Shown here one piece after another: positions 54,831 through 64,000 of a stretch of DNA of 64,000 nucleotides. The position numbers and the translations under genes are program-made. The stretch's first letter is position 1, and each line of letters opens with the position of its first letter. The notes beneath the pieces were generated by a model. It ran no database searches. It worked only from the letters and a program-made list of their open reading frames with translations, and was not told the DNA's origin. Source of the stretch: Petunia secreta (Eukaryota > Streptophyta > Magnoliopsida > Solanales > Solanaceae); contig JARKIP010000022.1 of assembly GCA_029990175.1 (NCBI GenBank), positions 24,836,001 to 24,900,000 of the forward strand. Reading direction: 5' to 3'.

Positions 54831-56250
54831 CATTAGCTTCCTCGAGAATAAGAAATCCTCAAGTATCCAAAACCCAGTACATAAATTCGGGCATTGATTC
54901 GTAATACTGTCACATTGTTAGCAACAAAAAGAGTAGTCACACCCTTCTGAAAATGATCTTGGAGATCAACTAAATAAGAATCCTCATATTGGCATGCCTT
55001 CATTGGCTCAATCAAGGACAACTGAGATACAAAATACGCAACAATTCTGTCAATAACGAGAATCATCAAAATAAATATAATTATCAGCCAAGGACTGAAC
55101 CTCATGAGCTAAAGACCATCACCCATGGGAAGGTAAGCCAAACTACCTAAATTCCTCCGGCTCAAAGCATCTGCTACAATATTTGCCTTCCTGTGATAAT
55201 ATAAGATAGTAAAACTTTAATCTTTGAGTAACTCTATCCACCTTTTCTGACTAGAATTAAGGTCCCGCTAGTTAAGCAAATATTAGAGACTCTTGTAATT
55301 AGTATCAACTTCAAAAAACACACCACAAAGATAATGTCGCCAAACTTATGAGAAAACACGAGCGCCACCAACTCCAAATCATAAGTAGGATAGTTTTTCT
55401 CAATTCCTTCAACTATATAGATGCATATGCTATAACCTTTCCATTCCGCATGAAAACAACAGGAAGACCTACTTGAAAAGCAACACAACATACAAAATAG
55501 CCATCAAAACCTAAAGGTAAAGCAAATACAATGGATAAAGTCAATAATGTCTTGAGCTATTGGAAGCTCGCCTCACACCCCCTTTACGCAACAAAACAAA
55601 ACGACCTAATGAGCCAGACGACTAAGTTGGGCTGGTATAGAAGAGAAAAACTTCAGAAACCATTTGTAGCATCATGTCAAATAGAAAAAAAGTGAATAAC
55701 AATCAGTATAGTTGGCTTGGCCTTTTCTGAACGGCCTAGACCTTCTTAGGATCTACTTTGATCCTCTCGCTAGACATGACGTACCCAAGAATGTCATTGA
55801 CTCCCACTAAACTCACACTTAGAGAACTTAGCATAAAGTTGTTGCTCTCTATGTATCTGAAGCACAATCTTCAAAATGATCCTTGTGTTCAACACCAATA
55901 TGACAGTAGATTAAGATGTCACTTATAAAGACAATGATGAAGGAATAAAAATAAGGCTTGAGCACCCTATTCATAAGATCCGTAAATGGTTTCGGGACAT
56001 TGATAAGTACAAAGGACATAATTAGAAAATCATAATGCCCATAACGGGTCTTAAAAGCAGTCTTCAGGATGTCATATTTTTGGACCTTCAATTGAAGATA
56101 ACCCAATCTCAAATCTATCTTTGGGAAGAACTTCCTACCTTTCAACTCGTTAAATAAATCATCAATACTCGGAAATGGATACTTGTTCTTGATGATAATG
56201 TTTATTAAATTGCCTGTAATCAATGTATATCCTCATAGAACTATCTTTCT
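54831..56250 (-). pseudogene. Old chromovirus reverse transcriptase and RNase H
   Basis: RT at 56223-55849: IKNKYPFPSIDDLFNELKG, FFPKIDLRLGYLQLKVQ, TRYGHYDFLIMSFVLINVPK. The catalytic block reads FISDILIYC, where the first Asp of the usual Y/F-x-D-D is replaced by Ser. RNase H remnants lie near 55490-55370 (VVFM-NGKVIAYAS in shifted frames) and the integrase start near 55020-54840. It cannot be active. Confidence 0.82.
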
Positions 56251-56930
56251 TCTTTAAAATTATCAATTAGAGGAAATGGTACTTGTCCTTAATGGTATTT
56301 TTTTTAATTGCCTGTAATCAATACACATCCTCGTAGAACCATCTTTTTTCTTCACAAATAACACATTCGTACCCCAAAAACATACACTTGGTCTAATAAA
56401 ACCCGTAAGAGATATTGCAATTGCCCATTCAATACTTCATCTCCGTTGGAGCTATGCGATAAGGAGGTATTGATATGGGCTGAGTGAATGGAGCGGCATC
56501 AATCTAAAACTCAATACCACGAACTAGAGGTATACCCAATAAATCCTTAGGAAAGATATCTGCAAAGTGACAAACAACAGGTACTGAATCAGTGGATTGG
56601 GACTCAATACTGGTGTACCGAATCAAAGAAATATATACTACACAAACTTTAGACATCATCTGCCTAGCTTTTATTAATGAAATCACTCCTCTAAATGAAA
56701 AAATAAGAATATCTCGACAATACATTTGGTGGATCAGGAATAGATAATTGGGCTATCTTGGCATGAAAATCCAATGTCGCATGATATGATGTTAACCAAT
56801 CCATACCCATAATGACATGAAAATCTACCATATCACATATCAACAAGTCAATCAAGGTATGTTGACCCTGGTAGAGACCATACAACAAGGATACGCCCGT
56901 TACACAATAATACCCCAACCAGTGTCAAAA
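56251..56930 (-). pseudogene. Old chromovirus protease
   Basis: Minus strand 56918-56691: CDMVDFHVIMGMDWLTSYHA and LDFHAKIAQL, the conserved end of chromovirus protease (D.ILGMDWL..YHA..DC). The region 56725-56504 (CHFADIFPKDLLGIPLVRGI) is the linker to RT (EF.DVFP.ELPGLPP.REIEF). Confidence 0.82.
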
Positions 56931-57830
56931 CATAAAATAGATTAGACAGACACAAATAATAAATACCAAAACCTGAAGCAAAGTATTGAGACACATGTAT
57001 ATGTAGAATCTGGATAAATTAGCGTATACAAATATCTATCACAAATATAAAGCATAAATGTACCAACACCATTGGATTCCACCATATCATGTCTGGTTAC
57101 GGTGCACCTATACCCACAACATGTACCAGAGGATTCGATAGCAAGTGCTGGAGCATAAGTCAGAGATATAGTTTGACCACTTAACTATTGAATTCTTGCT
57201 AATAATTTTCAAGATGGTGTGGCTTTCTGCTCTCAAAACATCCCGATCTTGATCAAAACGGATAGCGCTAACACAATTGACGCGCATGAGCAGAAGTCTT
57301 TTGTAGATGCTAGTCCTACTGAAAAACCTGACGTGGATAAACTATAAAGGAACCACAAGAACCATGAACAGCGAATTGAACCGGCCTATCAAAAGCACTT
57401 TGATCCTATGAACACCTTTGCCTTCATATAAGGTTCGTGCAAATTCATTAAAACCCATTGCCTTCTCTGTCGTGCTCATCTCTATCTAGAATATGCATAG
57501 ACTCCATCCTCCTTGCAATCAACACAAATCAAATGAAAGGCGTCCTTGCCTCAATATCGCGAGCCCTGCGAACCTCTTTAGATAAGCAAGAACACATATA
57601 AACTTCTTAGTCATATCGGCACCGGTCTTAACAAAGTCTAGAGTATGAGACAAATATTTAAATTCAGGCTAATACTTTAAAAACAGACATCTCTGCTTAA
57701 ATTCCAAACATCACGCATCCTGATAATAATATGGAAAAAACTTCTCCGTGAATAGATGAACAAACTCAGTCATGATAAGTCTAGGTAAACCAATGATCGT
57801 CCCCATCCATTGAAGAGATGACAACTAGGC
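56931..57830 (-). pseudogene. Old chromovirus gag, degenerate
   Basis: Near 57810-57480 the minus strand reads EFVHLFTEKFFPYYYQDA, stop, then LEFKQRCLFLKY, stop, PEFKYLSHTLDFVKTGADMT and KKFICVLAYLKRF. These match the chromovirus gag core (F...F..KY.P...RD....EF..L.QG.MSV..Y...F). The part 56931-57470 is too decayed to read. Confidence 0.65.
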
Positions 57831-57835
57831 CTTAG

Positions 57836-58590
57836 TTGGGCCTACAACTGCACAGAATTATGCTTAACCCCATAGTTCTCAAGATAACCCAAATGTGTGA
57901 CACGAGGCTAGATATAGTTATATTTCACCAGTTTTGCCTCGAGTATATTCTTTTACTTGTTTTATTTTGTAGTACTTTGAATAGAGTTCTTCTCATTAGG
58001 TGTATTTTGATTAAATTAATGATATGAGACATTCTTGGAGCATATTTGAAGAAAAAATAAGGGCTTTGAAATATGAGTAGAACCTTGAGGGTTGTGCAAA
58101 CAAAGGCCAGACGAGCAAAAGACAATACTCTAGAAAAATTAGCAAGGCGTGATGTGCAGCATGTTGTTTGGCCTTTGCACGACATTTTGTCATTGCAGAA
58201 AAATCTAGAGCACTTGACATTCTCAAAATTCAGCAGAAAACTAAAGCCACAGTGTCTAGCACCCAGATCGAGTTTTACATGAACTTTACGAGGGTAGTTT
58301 CGTCCTATGTCGTTTCCTACACATAAATACACCACAAAGCCATCTTGCATAGCACTTTTTGCATAATTTATATCCACATGAGGTAAGGAAGAGAGAGGAT
58401 CAAGATTCAAGGCTTTTTCTCATCCACCCATAATCTTTTATGTATTTTTACATGCTTGTAGTTATTTTCATTGAATTCATCATGACTATAAGTTGCTAAA
58501 TCACAAATTCTTAGGGTCGATTGAACCAGTCTAATAATTGTGTGTTATGAATATATATATTAATTAATTTAAATTGCGAGTTCTTCCTAT
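57836..58590. other. Unassigned region, possible LTR
   Basis: It has a TATA-like CATAAATAC near 58322-58330 followed by a possible leader, which would suit an LTR of the old chromovirus or of another element. I see no boundaries. Open stretches at 57925-58410 have no motif. Confidence 0.3.
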
Positions 58591-58599
58591 CTAAGTTTT

Positions 58600-59927
58600 T
58601 ATGGGTTATATGGTATTATTTGATGGAGCTTTATCCTTTCATTTCTAGGGATTGATTTGTAAATGAAGGTTAAATAGTTGTGAATTTGGAGCAACTATTC
58701 AATAGGAAGAAACAAGTTGAATTTATTAATGCAATGTTCTAACAGATGAATAGGAGTTGGGGAGATCAATCCTAGACTTTTAATCTCTTGAATCAAGTTT
58801 ATTCTTTTAATGAATGAATAAATTGGTTATTATTCTATTCGACGGTAAACCAGATAAATAATCAAAAGAACACAGGCTATGACTATTATTTATTTAAACT
58901 ATTATACTAAAACAACGAGGATTAAGCCTTAAACTATACACAATGTCATATAGATAATACAAATCAACAACTCTACCATATTAAGCTAACGACAAGCAAA
59001 CTGAATAAACAAAAACATAATAGTTAAAAGAATTACTTCTTTGTGGACAGTGAACGAGGCAATCGACTTGATGAATCCACACTGGAACGACCAAACGACA
59101 AAACTTTGGAACAAATTTTGTACTAAAAAATAACTTAAGAAATTCTAGGGGTCCTTCTGTTAAAAAAATCCTCAATTTTCCAATGCCAAAACAGTGATTC
59201 TTAAGGGGGTATTTATACCGCAATTCTAAGGCTCCAAATCGACACTTATGATTTCATCTGAAAGGATAACACATATTGTTTTTGTACCAAGGACGGAGCT
59301 GGATTGATTTGGTTGGTCGAGTGTACGATTGTGAACTGGAATCAAGACGAGGTTGTTTTGCTTTAGGGTTTAGGGTTCTTGATTTGGGTAAAAATTAATC
59401 GAGTTTGGGTAATTTTTGATTTGGGAGATTTAGTAGATAGGGTAGGTTTGCATGGGTAGTGAACTTATAACCCTTTCACCCATATTAACAAATTACATTT
59501 GGCTACATCCAAAATTAAACCCATTAAAATATTTTTAGACTAATTAGACTTCAATAAATACAAAAATATTGCCTAGAATGTCAATTGAGTAATAAAATTA
59601 TGATATTGGTGCTATGAGACTAGTTTTGAAACATTACCAATTTTGAGATAAATGCACTTGAAAAGACAAATTTGCCACTAATTTTGTATAAAACATGCAT
59701 GAAACATTGTAAATCTATTAAAACATGATTTTAACTAAACATAATTGATTTCGCAAAATTGACCTAAATTATAAAATTATCCCTTTTGTGCAATAACCAC
59801 CAATTGCTCCGGAATATTAATTTTACTTGGCATTAAGAAAATATTAAGTTATTTAGCGACTTTAAATTGCCAAGACGCACAAAGATTAATTTTGAACCAT
59901 CGAGATAAAATTAGGTATCATTAGCAG
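58600..59927 (-). repeat. Probable Tat/Ogre-like LTR
   Basis: AT-rich, no coding motif. The right end reads AAAATTAGGTATCATTAGCA, close to the Ogre LTR end AAAATTAGGTGTCAACA at 36388. A purine-rich sense tract (GGGTAAAGAGCGGC) lies just outside, as a polypurine tract should. The left boundary is a guess. Confidence 0.4.
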
Positions 59928-60904
59928 CCGCTCTTTACCCAAAAAGGATGAAAGAGTTTTCAAGGTAAACAAAATTTGACTTTAAAGCCAATTTTTTCAT
60001 GATACAACAAAAGACATTGATCGAAGGGGTCAAAATGAAAAGCTATTGGATATGGTCGAACCCCAATTTTTGAGTTGCCTATATATCTTGGGCTGAACAA
60101 GAACAGGCCATATGTTGTTCAACGCGATTCAAAAGGCGAAGACGAGGTAACAACGACTACTCAAGCACTGGAAGAGAGGCTTGTAATCATCCAAGTTATG
60201 AAAATGTGACTAGTTTCACACCCATAAAGAGGAGTTTCCACAGACATATCTTCCAATGCGTCTTGATAAATGAGCTATTTTGTCTTTAATCTCGAGCCCT
60301 GAATTGGGTCTTGACTACGCTAGGTATATTTGGTTGTTAGATAAATAGGCTAAACAAAGGCTGACACAAGGGTTGACCTCAGGCTGATCTCTAGGTTGAC
60401 TACTTATTCGAGTGTGGATCTTATGATATTTTATTGATGAGTCTAGCTCATATCAACATTCGCTCAATTCACTGCTAAGAATGAGTTCAATGTTATGCTC
60501 CATATGCAGCTGCAGTTCAACTAAAATTCCTGCAAAATATCGATTCGAGGTAAACGAGTAACGGCAAATAAGAGTAAGAAATATATAACAAATAATAAAA
60601 CTTTCTAGATGTTGGTGGCAATATTAGTGGTTATTTCGTCTTCTGATCAGCTGGCGGAGCAATCTGACTTGGTGAGGTAGGAGATTTCGGGGCTGTCGGT
60701 ACATTGAAAATAAAGCAAAGACATGGCTTCTATCAATCGAAACATATAAAGTAGACTTAAACAAAACATAAGGATAAAAAAATGCTGTCTTTTTTCGACA
60801 GTAAACCATGATAAAATATAATGCTTTAAAACATGAAGAGGCAGTTTTGATGCAATCTTCAATTGTGCTCCAATCAATTGATAAAGAAAATTAAGCATAT
60901 GGTC
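59928..60904. other. Spacer of the Tat-like relic
   Basis: No open frame with a motif. Holds the GAGTTGCCTATATATC block at about 60072 and otherwise nothing I can support. Confidence 0.35.
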
Positions 60905-61530
60905 ACGAAATATCCTATTTTTTAATGGATCGACCCGAAATATCCTATTATTGGGTGGAAGGACCCAAATTATTCCTTTTGTGGGTGGATAAACTATGGA
61001 TATCCTATTTGTGTGTGGAATGGCAGGAAATATCCTATTTTTATGTAGAAGGACCGAAGTATCCTATTATTGGATGGATGAACCCCGCATATCCTATTAG
61101 TGGGTGGATGGACCCGACATATCCTATTATTGGATGAATGGACCTGAATATCCTATTTTTGGGTGGATAAACCCTGGATATCCTATTTTTTGGAGGAACG
61201 ACCAGAAATATCCTATTATTGAGTGGAAGACCCGAATTGGGTGGATGGACCTGACATCCTACTATTAGGTGGACAAACCCAGCATATCCTATTATTGGGT
61301 GGAAGAACCTGAAATATCCTATATGCGGGTGGATAAACCCAAAAATATTTTATTGGGTGGATAAACTCTGTATATCCTTTTACTGGGTGGAAGGACCCGC
61401 CATAACTATTATTGGATGGAAGGACCCCAAATATCCTATTTGTGTGTGGATAAACCCAAAAATATCCTATTGTTGGTGGATAAACCTCGAATATCCTATT
61501 ATTTGGTTGAAGGACCCGAAATCGTTCATT
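60905..61530 (+). repeat. 30-bp minisatellite (ATATCCTATTATTGGGTGGA units)
   Basis: About 20 diverged units with mean period near 30 bp. The core is ATATCCTATTATTGGGTGGA plus TGGACCCGAC-like spacer. The period is a multiple of three, so frames stay open on both strands (10-residue repeat YPIIGWMDPT on plus). Units vary from about 28 to 33 bp. Confidence 0.85.
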
Positions 61531-61619
61531 TATAAGGGGAATGAGCCTATATTTTTTTATTTGAAGGCGGATAAGCCTAAATTTAGAAGAAAACTTATAG
61601 AAACAGGTATTTAACTGTG

Positions 61620-62731
61620 GAATATGCAAAATGAAGTTGTAATTTAGACTAGTAAGGCGAGATAACGTAAAAAATAAAGTTTTCAATATGCTTCTTAAAT
61701 GCATGACATTCTTCAAAATTATGCCCATGAAGCATCTAATGGTAAGCATAAATTTTTCCAAAATTTGCAAGCTTGCACGGTAAATGCTGCTTTGATTTTG
61801 TCGGATTCACCAGATTGAACACCCTAACCCTTTCAAATAGACTTGCATAAGATTCGGGTAAGGGTGTTATTGCAGGAAAGGTCCCTTGGCACGGTTTGAC
61901 AGAAAACTTGAATATAGTTGCTTCTTGATAATCTTTGGATACAAAGATAACACTAGTTTCCCTTGCTATGGGTGGCAAAGAGTTTGGTATGACAACTTTC
62001 CTTTTTCTATGGACAGTCCCTCAACGAAACCACACTTTCTATTGTCAGATCTTAAAGTTATCTTAACCGACTTTCGTTAAAACTCTATGGATTTTATTTT
62101 CAACGGAATGCATCTTGCGAAGGTAATGTTTGGGATTTCATACTACTTGATAATGTCACGTGCTAGATCATCCCATTTGAACCACTTACGTGTTTCGTTT
62201 TTTACAAACCACACCAAAGTTGGCCTTGTGAGCGTTCTTACAAAAGCCTCAACTTGAATTCATTACCCGACCCAAATCTTGCTACCCAAACAAGGAATGC
62301 TTTTAAGTGATCATGGGGATTTCCTGCTTGAGGTGGTAGACCATTCTCATTTATTGTTGTTCCATTTTTCTCTTCAGTATTTGTAATCCTTTCCTCATTG
62401 TTATTGCCATTAGCTGTTTTTGTTAAGCCGCAAAATGCCCTTTGGAACAAGAATGCATGCAGATTGAGAAATTGTTGAGCATCACACTCATATGTTAGAG
62501 CTATTTGCACTGTAAGAGTGCAACAATATAGATAGGAGGGACATAACCGCTTGGTCTTGAGCTTGGCACATTAGGCATTTGGTTACGAGCAGTCATGAGC
62601 ACGGAAACCAATTTAGTAAGGCTATGAAATTTTTGTTTCAGGCTTACTACGGTTGCTTCAAAAATGTTAACCTTATCTTGGTAGGATTCATCATTCCCAA
62701 TCAAGTGGATCACAGCAATTTGACGAGCCAT
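61620..62731 (-). pseudogene. Tat-like gag, degenerate
   Basis: Minus strand: FEATVVSLKQKFHSLTKLVS and MPNVPSSRPSGYVPP (62731-62501). Then in shifted frames TRPTLVWFVKNETRKWFKWD and DLARDII near 62215-62140, matching the Tat/Ogre gag core (L.W(Y/F)....K...WDDLA..F). A knuckle-like HGHNFEECHAFKKH lies near 61735-61690. Many stops. Confidence 0.6.
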
Positions 62732-62873
62732 AGGTCTTGATCTTGATGTTAAAAATTAATAATCTTTTAGACAATTAGCAACGCATACCGACCTAACGAC
62801 AATTTTATTAAAGGTGAAACTGACGGGTCAGCTTATTCCAAGATGGACAATTAATCCGGTACTGAAAAGATGC

Positions 62874-62894
62874 AAAAAAAAAAAAAAAAAAAAA
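62874..62894 (+). repeat. Poly(A) run of 21
   Basis: Immediately left of the CACTA terminus, separated by GGT. Simple repeat; origin unclear. Confidence 0.9.
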
Positions 62895-62897
62895 GGT

Positions 62898-64000
62898 CAC
62901 TATTACGAATTAGGCCTATGGCCACCACTGAAAAGTGTGGCCTTAACTACTCAAAAGTGTGGCCATAGGTCAATGACCACACTTTTCGACTTAACACAAC
63001 ACTTTTTTAGGGGTGGCCTAATTCAGCATTACCTTTGGCCTTAGGCCACGCTTTTCAAGTGTTGCTTTAAAGGTCAGACTTCAAAAATGTGGCCTATAAG
63101 GTAAAAATGCCACACTTGTAATACCCCATATGGCAACGTTTTACATCCTTAAGCTACACTTCTAAATTGTGACCTTTGTTAAATTATAGGCCACACTTCT
63201 AAAGTGTGGCTTCTAAAGCAACAGTTTTGAAGAGTAACTTGCTAATGTATATGCCACATTTACAATCAATAGGCCACACATAAGCCGTTTCAATTCTTTT
63301 AAAAAATAAAATTTATATATATAGTATGAAGATCTCAAGCACTACAATAATTAATAGTAATAATAAAAAATGACTCAAAAAGATCAAATTCACTCTTCAA
63401 ATAGAAAATAGCTCATTAAATAAAATTTTGTGTCGCCTAAGTTGAAGGAAAAATAAAAAAGAATACATTAAAATTCTATGGTTCGACTATGAGTCTTCAT
63501 ATTTTCACAAGTTGCTAAGAGTGCAAATCTTCCGACTCTCATCTATCCATTTCAAGTTGTAACTAAGAGACAGAGAAGACCTTTCAAGCACTCCACAATT
63601 TCAGATCATCCCTTCTTGGAACTTCCAAATACTGTTAGCAACGAAAGTGATTGATACCTACAAATAGATAAATACACATTTGACATTCACGCTAGATTTT
63701 TAGAAATATGAAAAGTGCAGCATACAAAGATAACCAAACAAAGAAGTTGTAGCAGGTGGCAGACTGAAACAATATAACACTGAGAGCTAACAATAGAATA
63801 ACAATAAGCAACCCAATGATAATTACGAGCCAGGAAAACCAAATTGGTCAAGAATAGACCAACTCAATTCGTCCATCCCTCCGGGCATCATATTTTGTTT
63901 AGAACACCTTCTTGGAGCTCATAAATTAATTGCCTTCCTATACCACCAAGTGAGACAGACAAAGATGAGCGTATCCTCACAAAAATTCAATCTAAACATA
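62898..64000 (+). mobile_element. CACTA-type DNA transposon terminus
   Basis: CACTA at 62898-62902 (CACTATTACGAATTAGG) opens a region dense in short subterminal motifs GTGTGGCC, or GGCCACAC on the other strand. I count about ten in both orientations between 62920 and 63285, some as inverted pairs (63189-63210: GGCCACACTTCTAAAGTGTGGC). CACTA/EnSpm elements carry such transposase-binding repeats next to the TIR. From 63290 to 64000 the sequence is AT-rich without transposase motifs. The other end (TAGTG) is not in the window. Confidence 0.65.
62920..63285. repeat. Subterminal GTGTGGCC repeats
   Basis: Copies near 62935, 62957, 62976, 63034, 63088, 63109, 63189, 63203, 63252 and 63272 with 1-2 mismatches each, in both orientations. 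They are probable transposase-binding sites of the CACTA element. Confidence 0.75.

Larger units (their letters stand above)
58600..62740 (-). mobile_element. Gag-only Tat/Ogre-like relic
   Basis: Minus strand: gag remnants (62731-61700), then a 30-bp minisatellite (60905-61530) where pol should be, a spacer, and a probable LTR whose sense-strand start TGCTAATGATACCTAATTTT (at about 59927) resembles the Ogre LTR start TGTTGACACCTAATTTT. A block near 60070-60120 (GAGTTGCCTATATATC ... CAGGCCATATGTTGTTC) resembles a motif common in Tat-type elements. No RT or integrase is seen. The left limit and the second LTR are not found. Confidence 0.45.

Noticed and set aside
1..64000. Host protein-coding genes
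   Set aside because: Every long ORF with a recognisable domain belongs to a retroelement; remaining ORFs lack motifs, codon structure or splice support.

Overview
This window is plant nuclear DNA made of nested LTR retrotransposons. I see no convincing host protein-coding gene. The evidence is chromovirus integrases with chromodomains, Ogre and other Tat-lineage Ty3/Gypsy elements, a Ty1/Copia element, a CACTA-type terminus, initiator-tRNA-Met primer-binding sites, 5-bp target-site duplications (TSDs) and low GC. The repeat families look like those of a large-genome asterid, most likely Solanaceae. That last step is recognition by eye, not a search.

Layout. (1) Bases 1-36388 hold an Ogre-type element on the minus strand that runs off the left edge. 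Reading leftward it has a 5' LTR (18903-36388, interrupted twice), a tRNA-Arg-type primer-binding site, two tandem ORF1 genes, gag, protease and reverse transcriptase (RT). (2) A Tekay/Del chromovirus, 'Tekay-1' (402-9928, plus, TSD TCATT), splits the Ogre RT. (3) Two members of a second chromovirus-like family sit in the Ogre LTR: 'AB' (19377-23882, plus, TSD GTTAC) and 'CD' (25048-34433, minus, TSD AAGGG). CD carries only gag, and a chimeric Tekay fragment is inserted in it. (4) Ogre itself landed in the RT of a minus-strand Ty1/Copia element (36389-40890). (5) A Tat-lineage Gypsy element (41448-53022, plus, TSD CACAT) has an open gag-pro, a stop-ridden pol, a tRNA-like cloverleaf, and an antisense gene with three introns and its own TATA box. 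(6) An old minus-strand chromovirus (53600-57830) and a gag-only Tat-like relic with a 30-bp minisatellite (about 58600-62740) follow. (7) A CACTA-type terminus with subterminal GTGTGGCC repeats starts at 62898 and runs off the right edge.

The most interesting points are: the antisense spliced gene and tRNA-like structure in the Tat element; two divergent ORF1 paralogues in one Ogre; a base-pair-covarying hairpin just upstream of the polypurine tract (PPT) in two chromovirus families; near-identical LTRs around badly decayed coding DNA in Tekay-1, which implies mobilisation in trans; and a mosaic LTR in CD.
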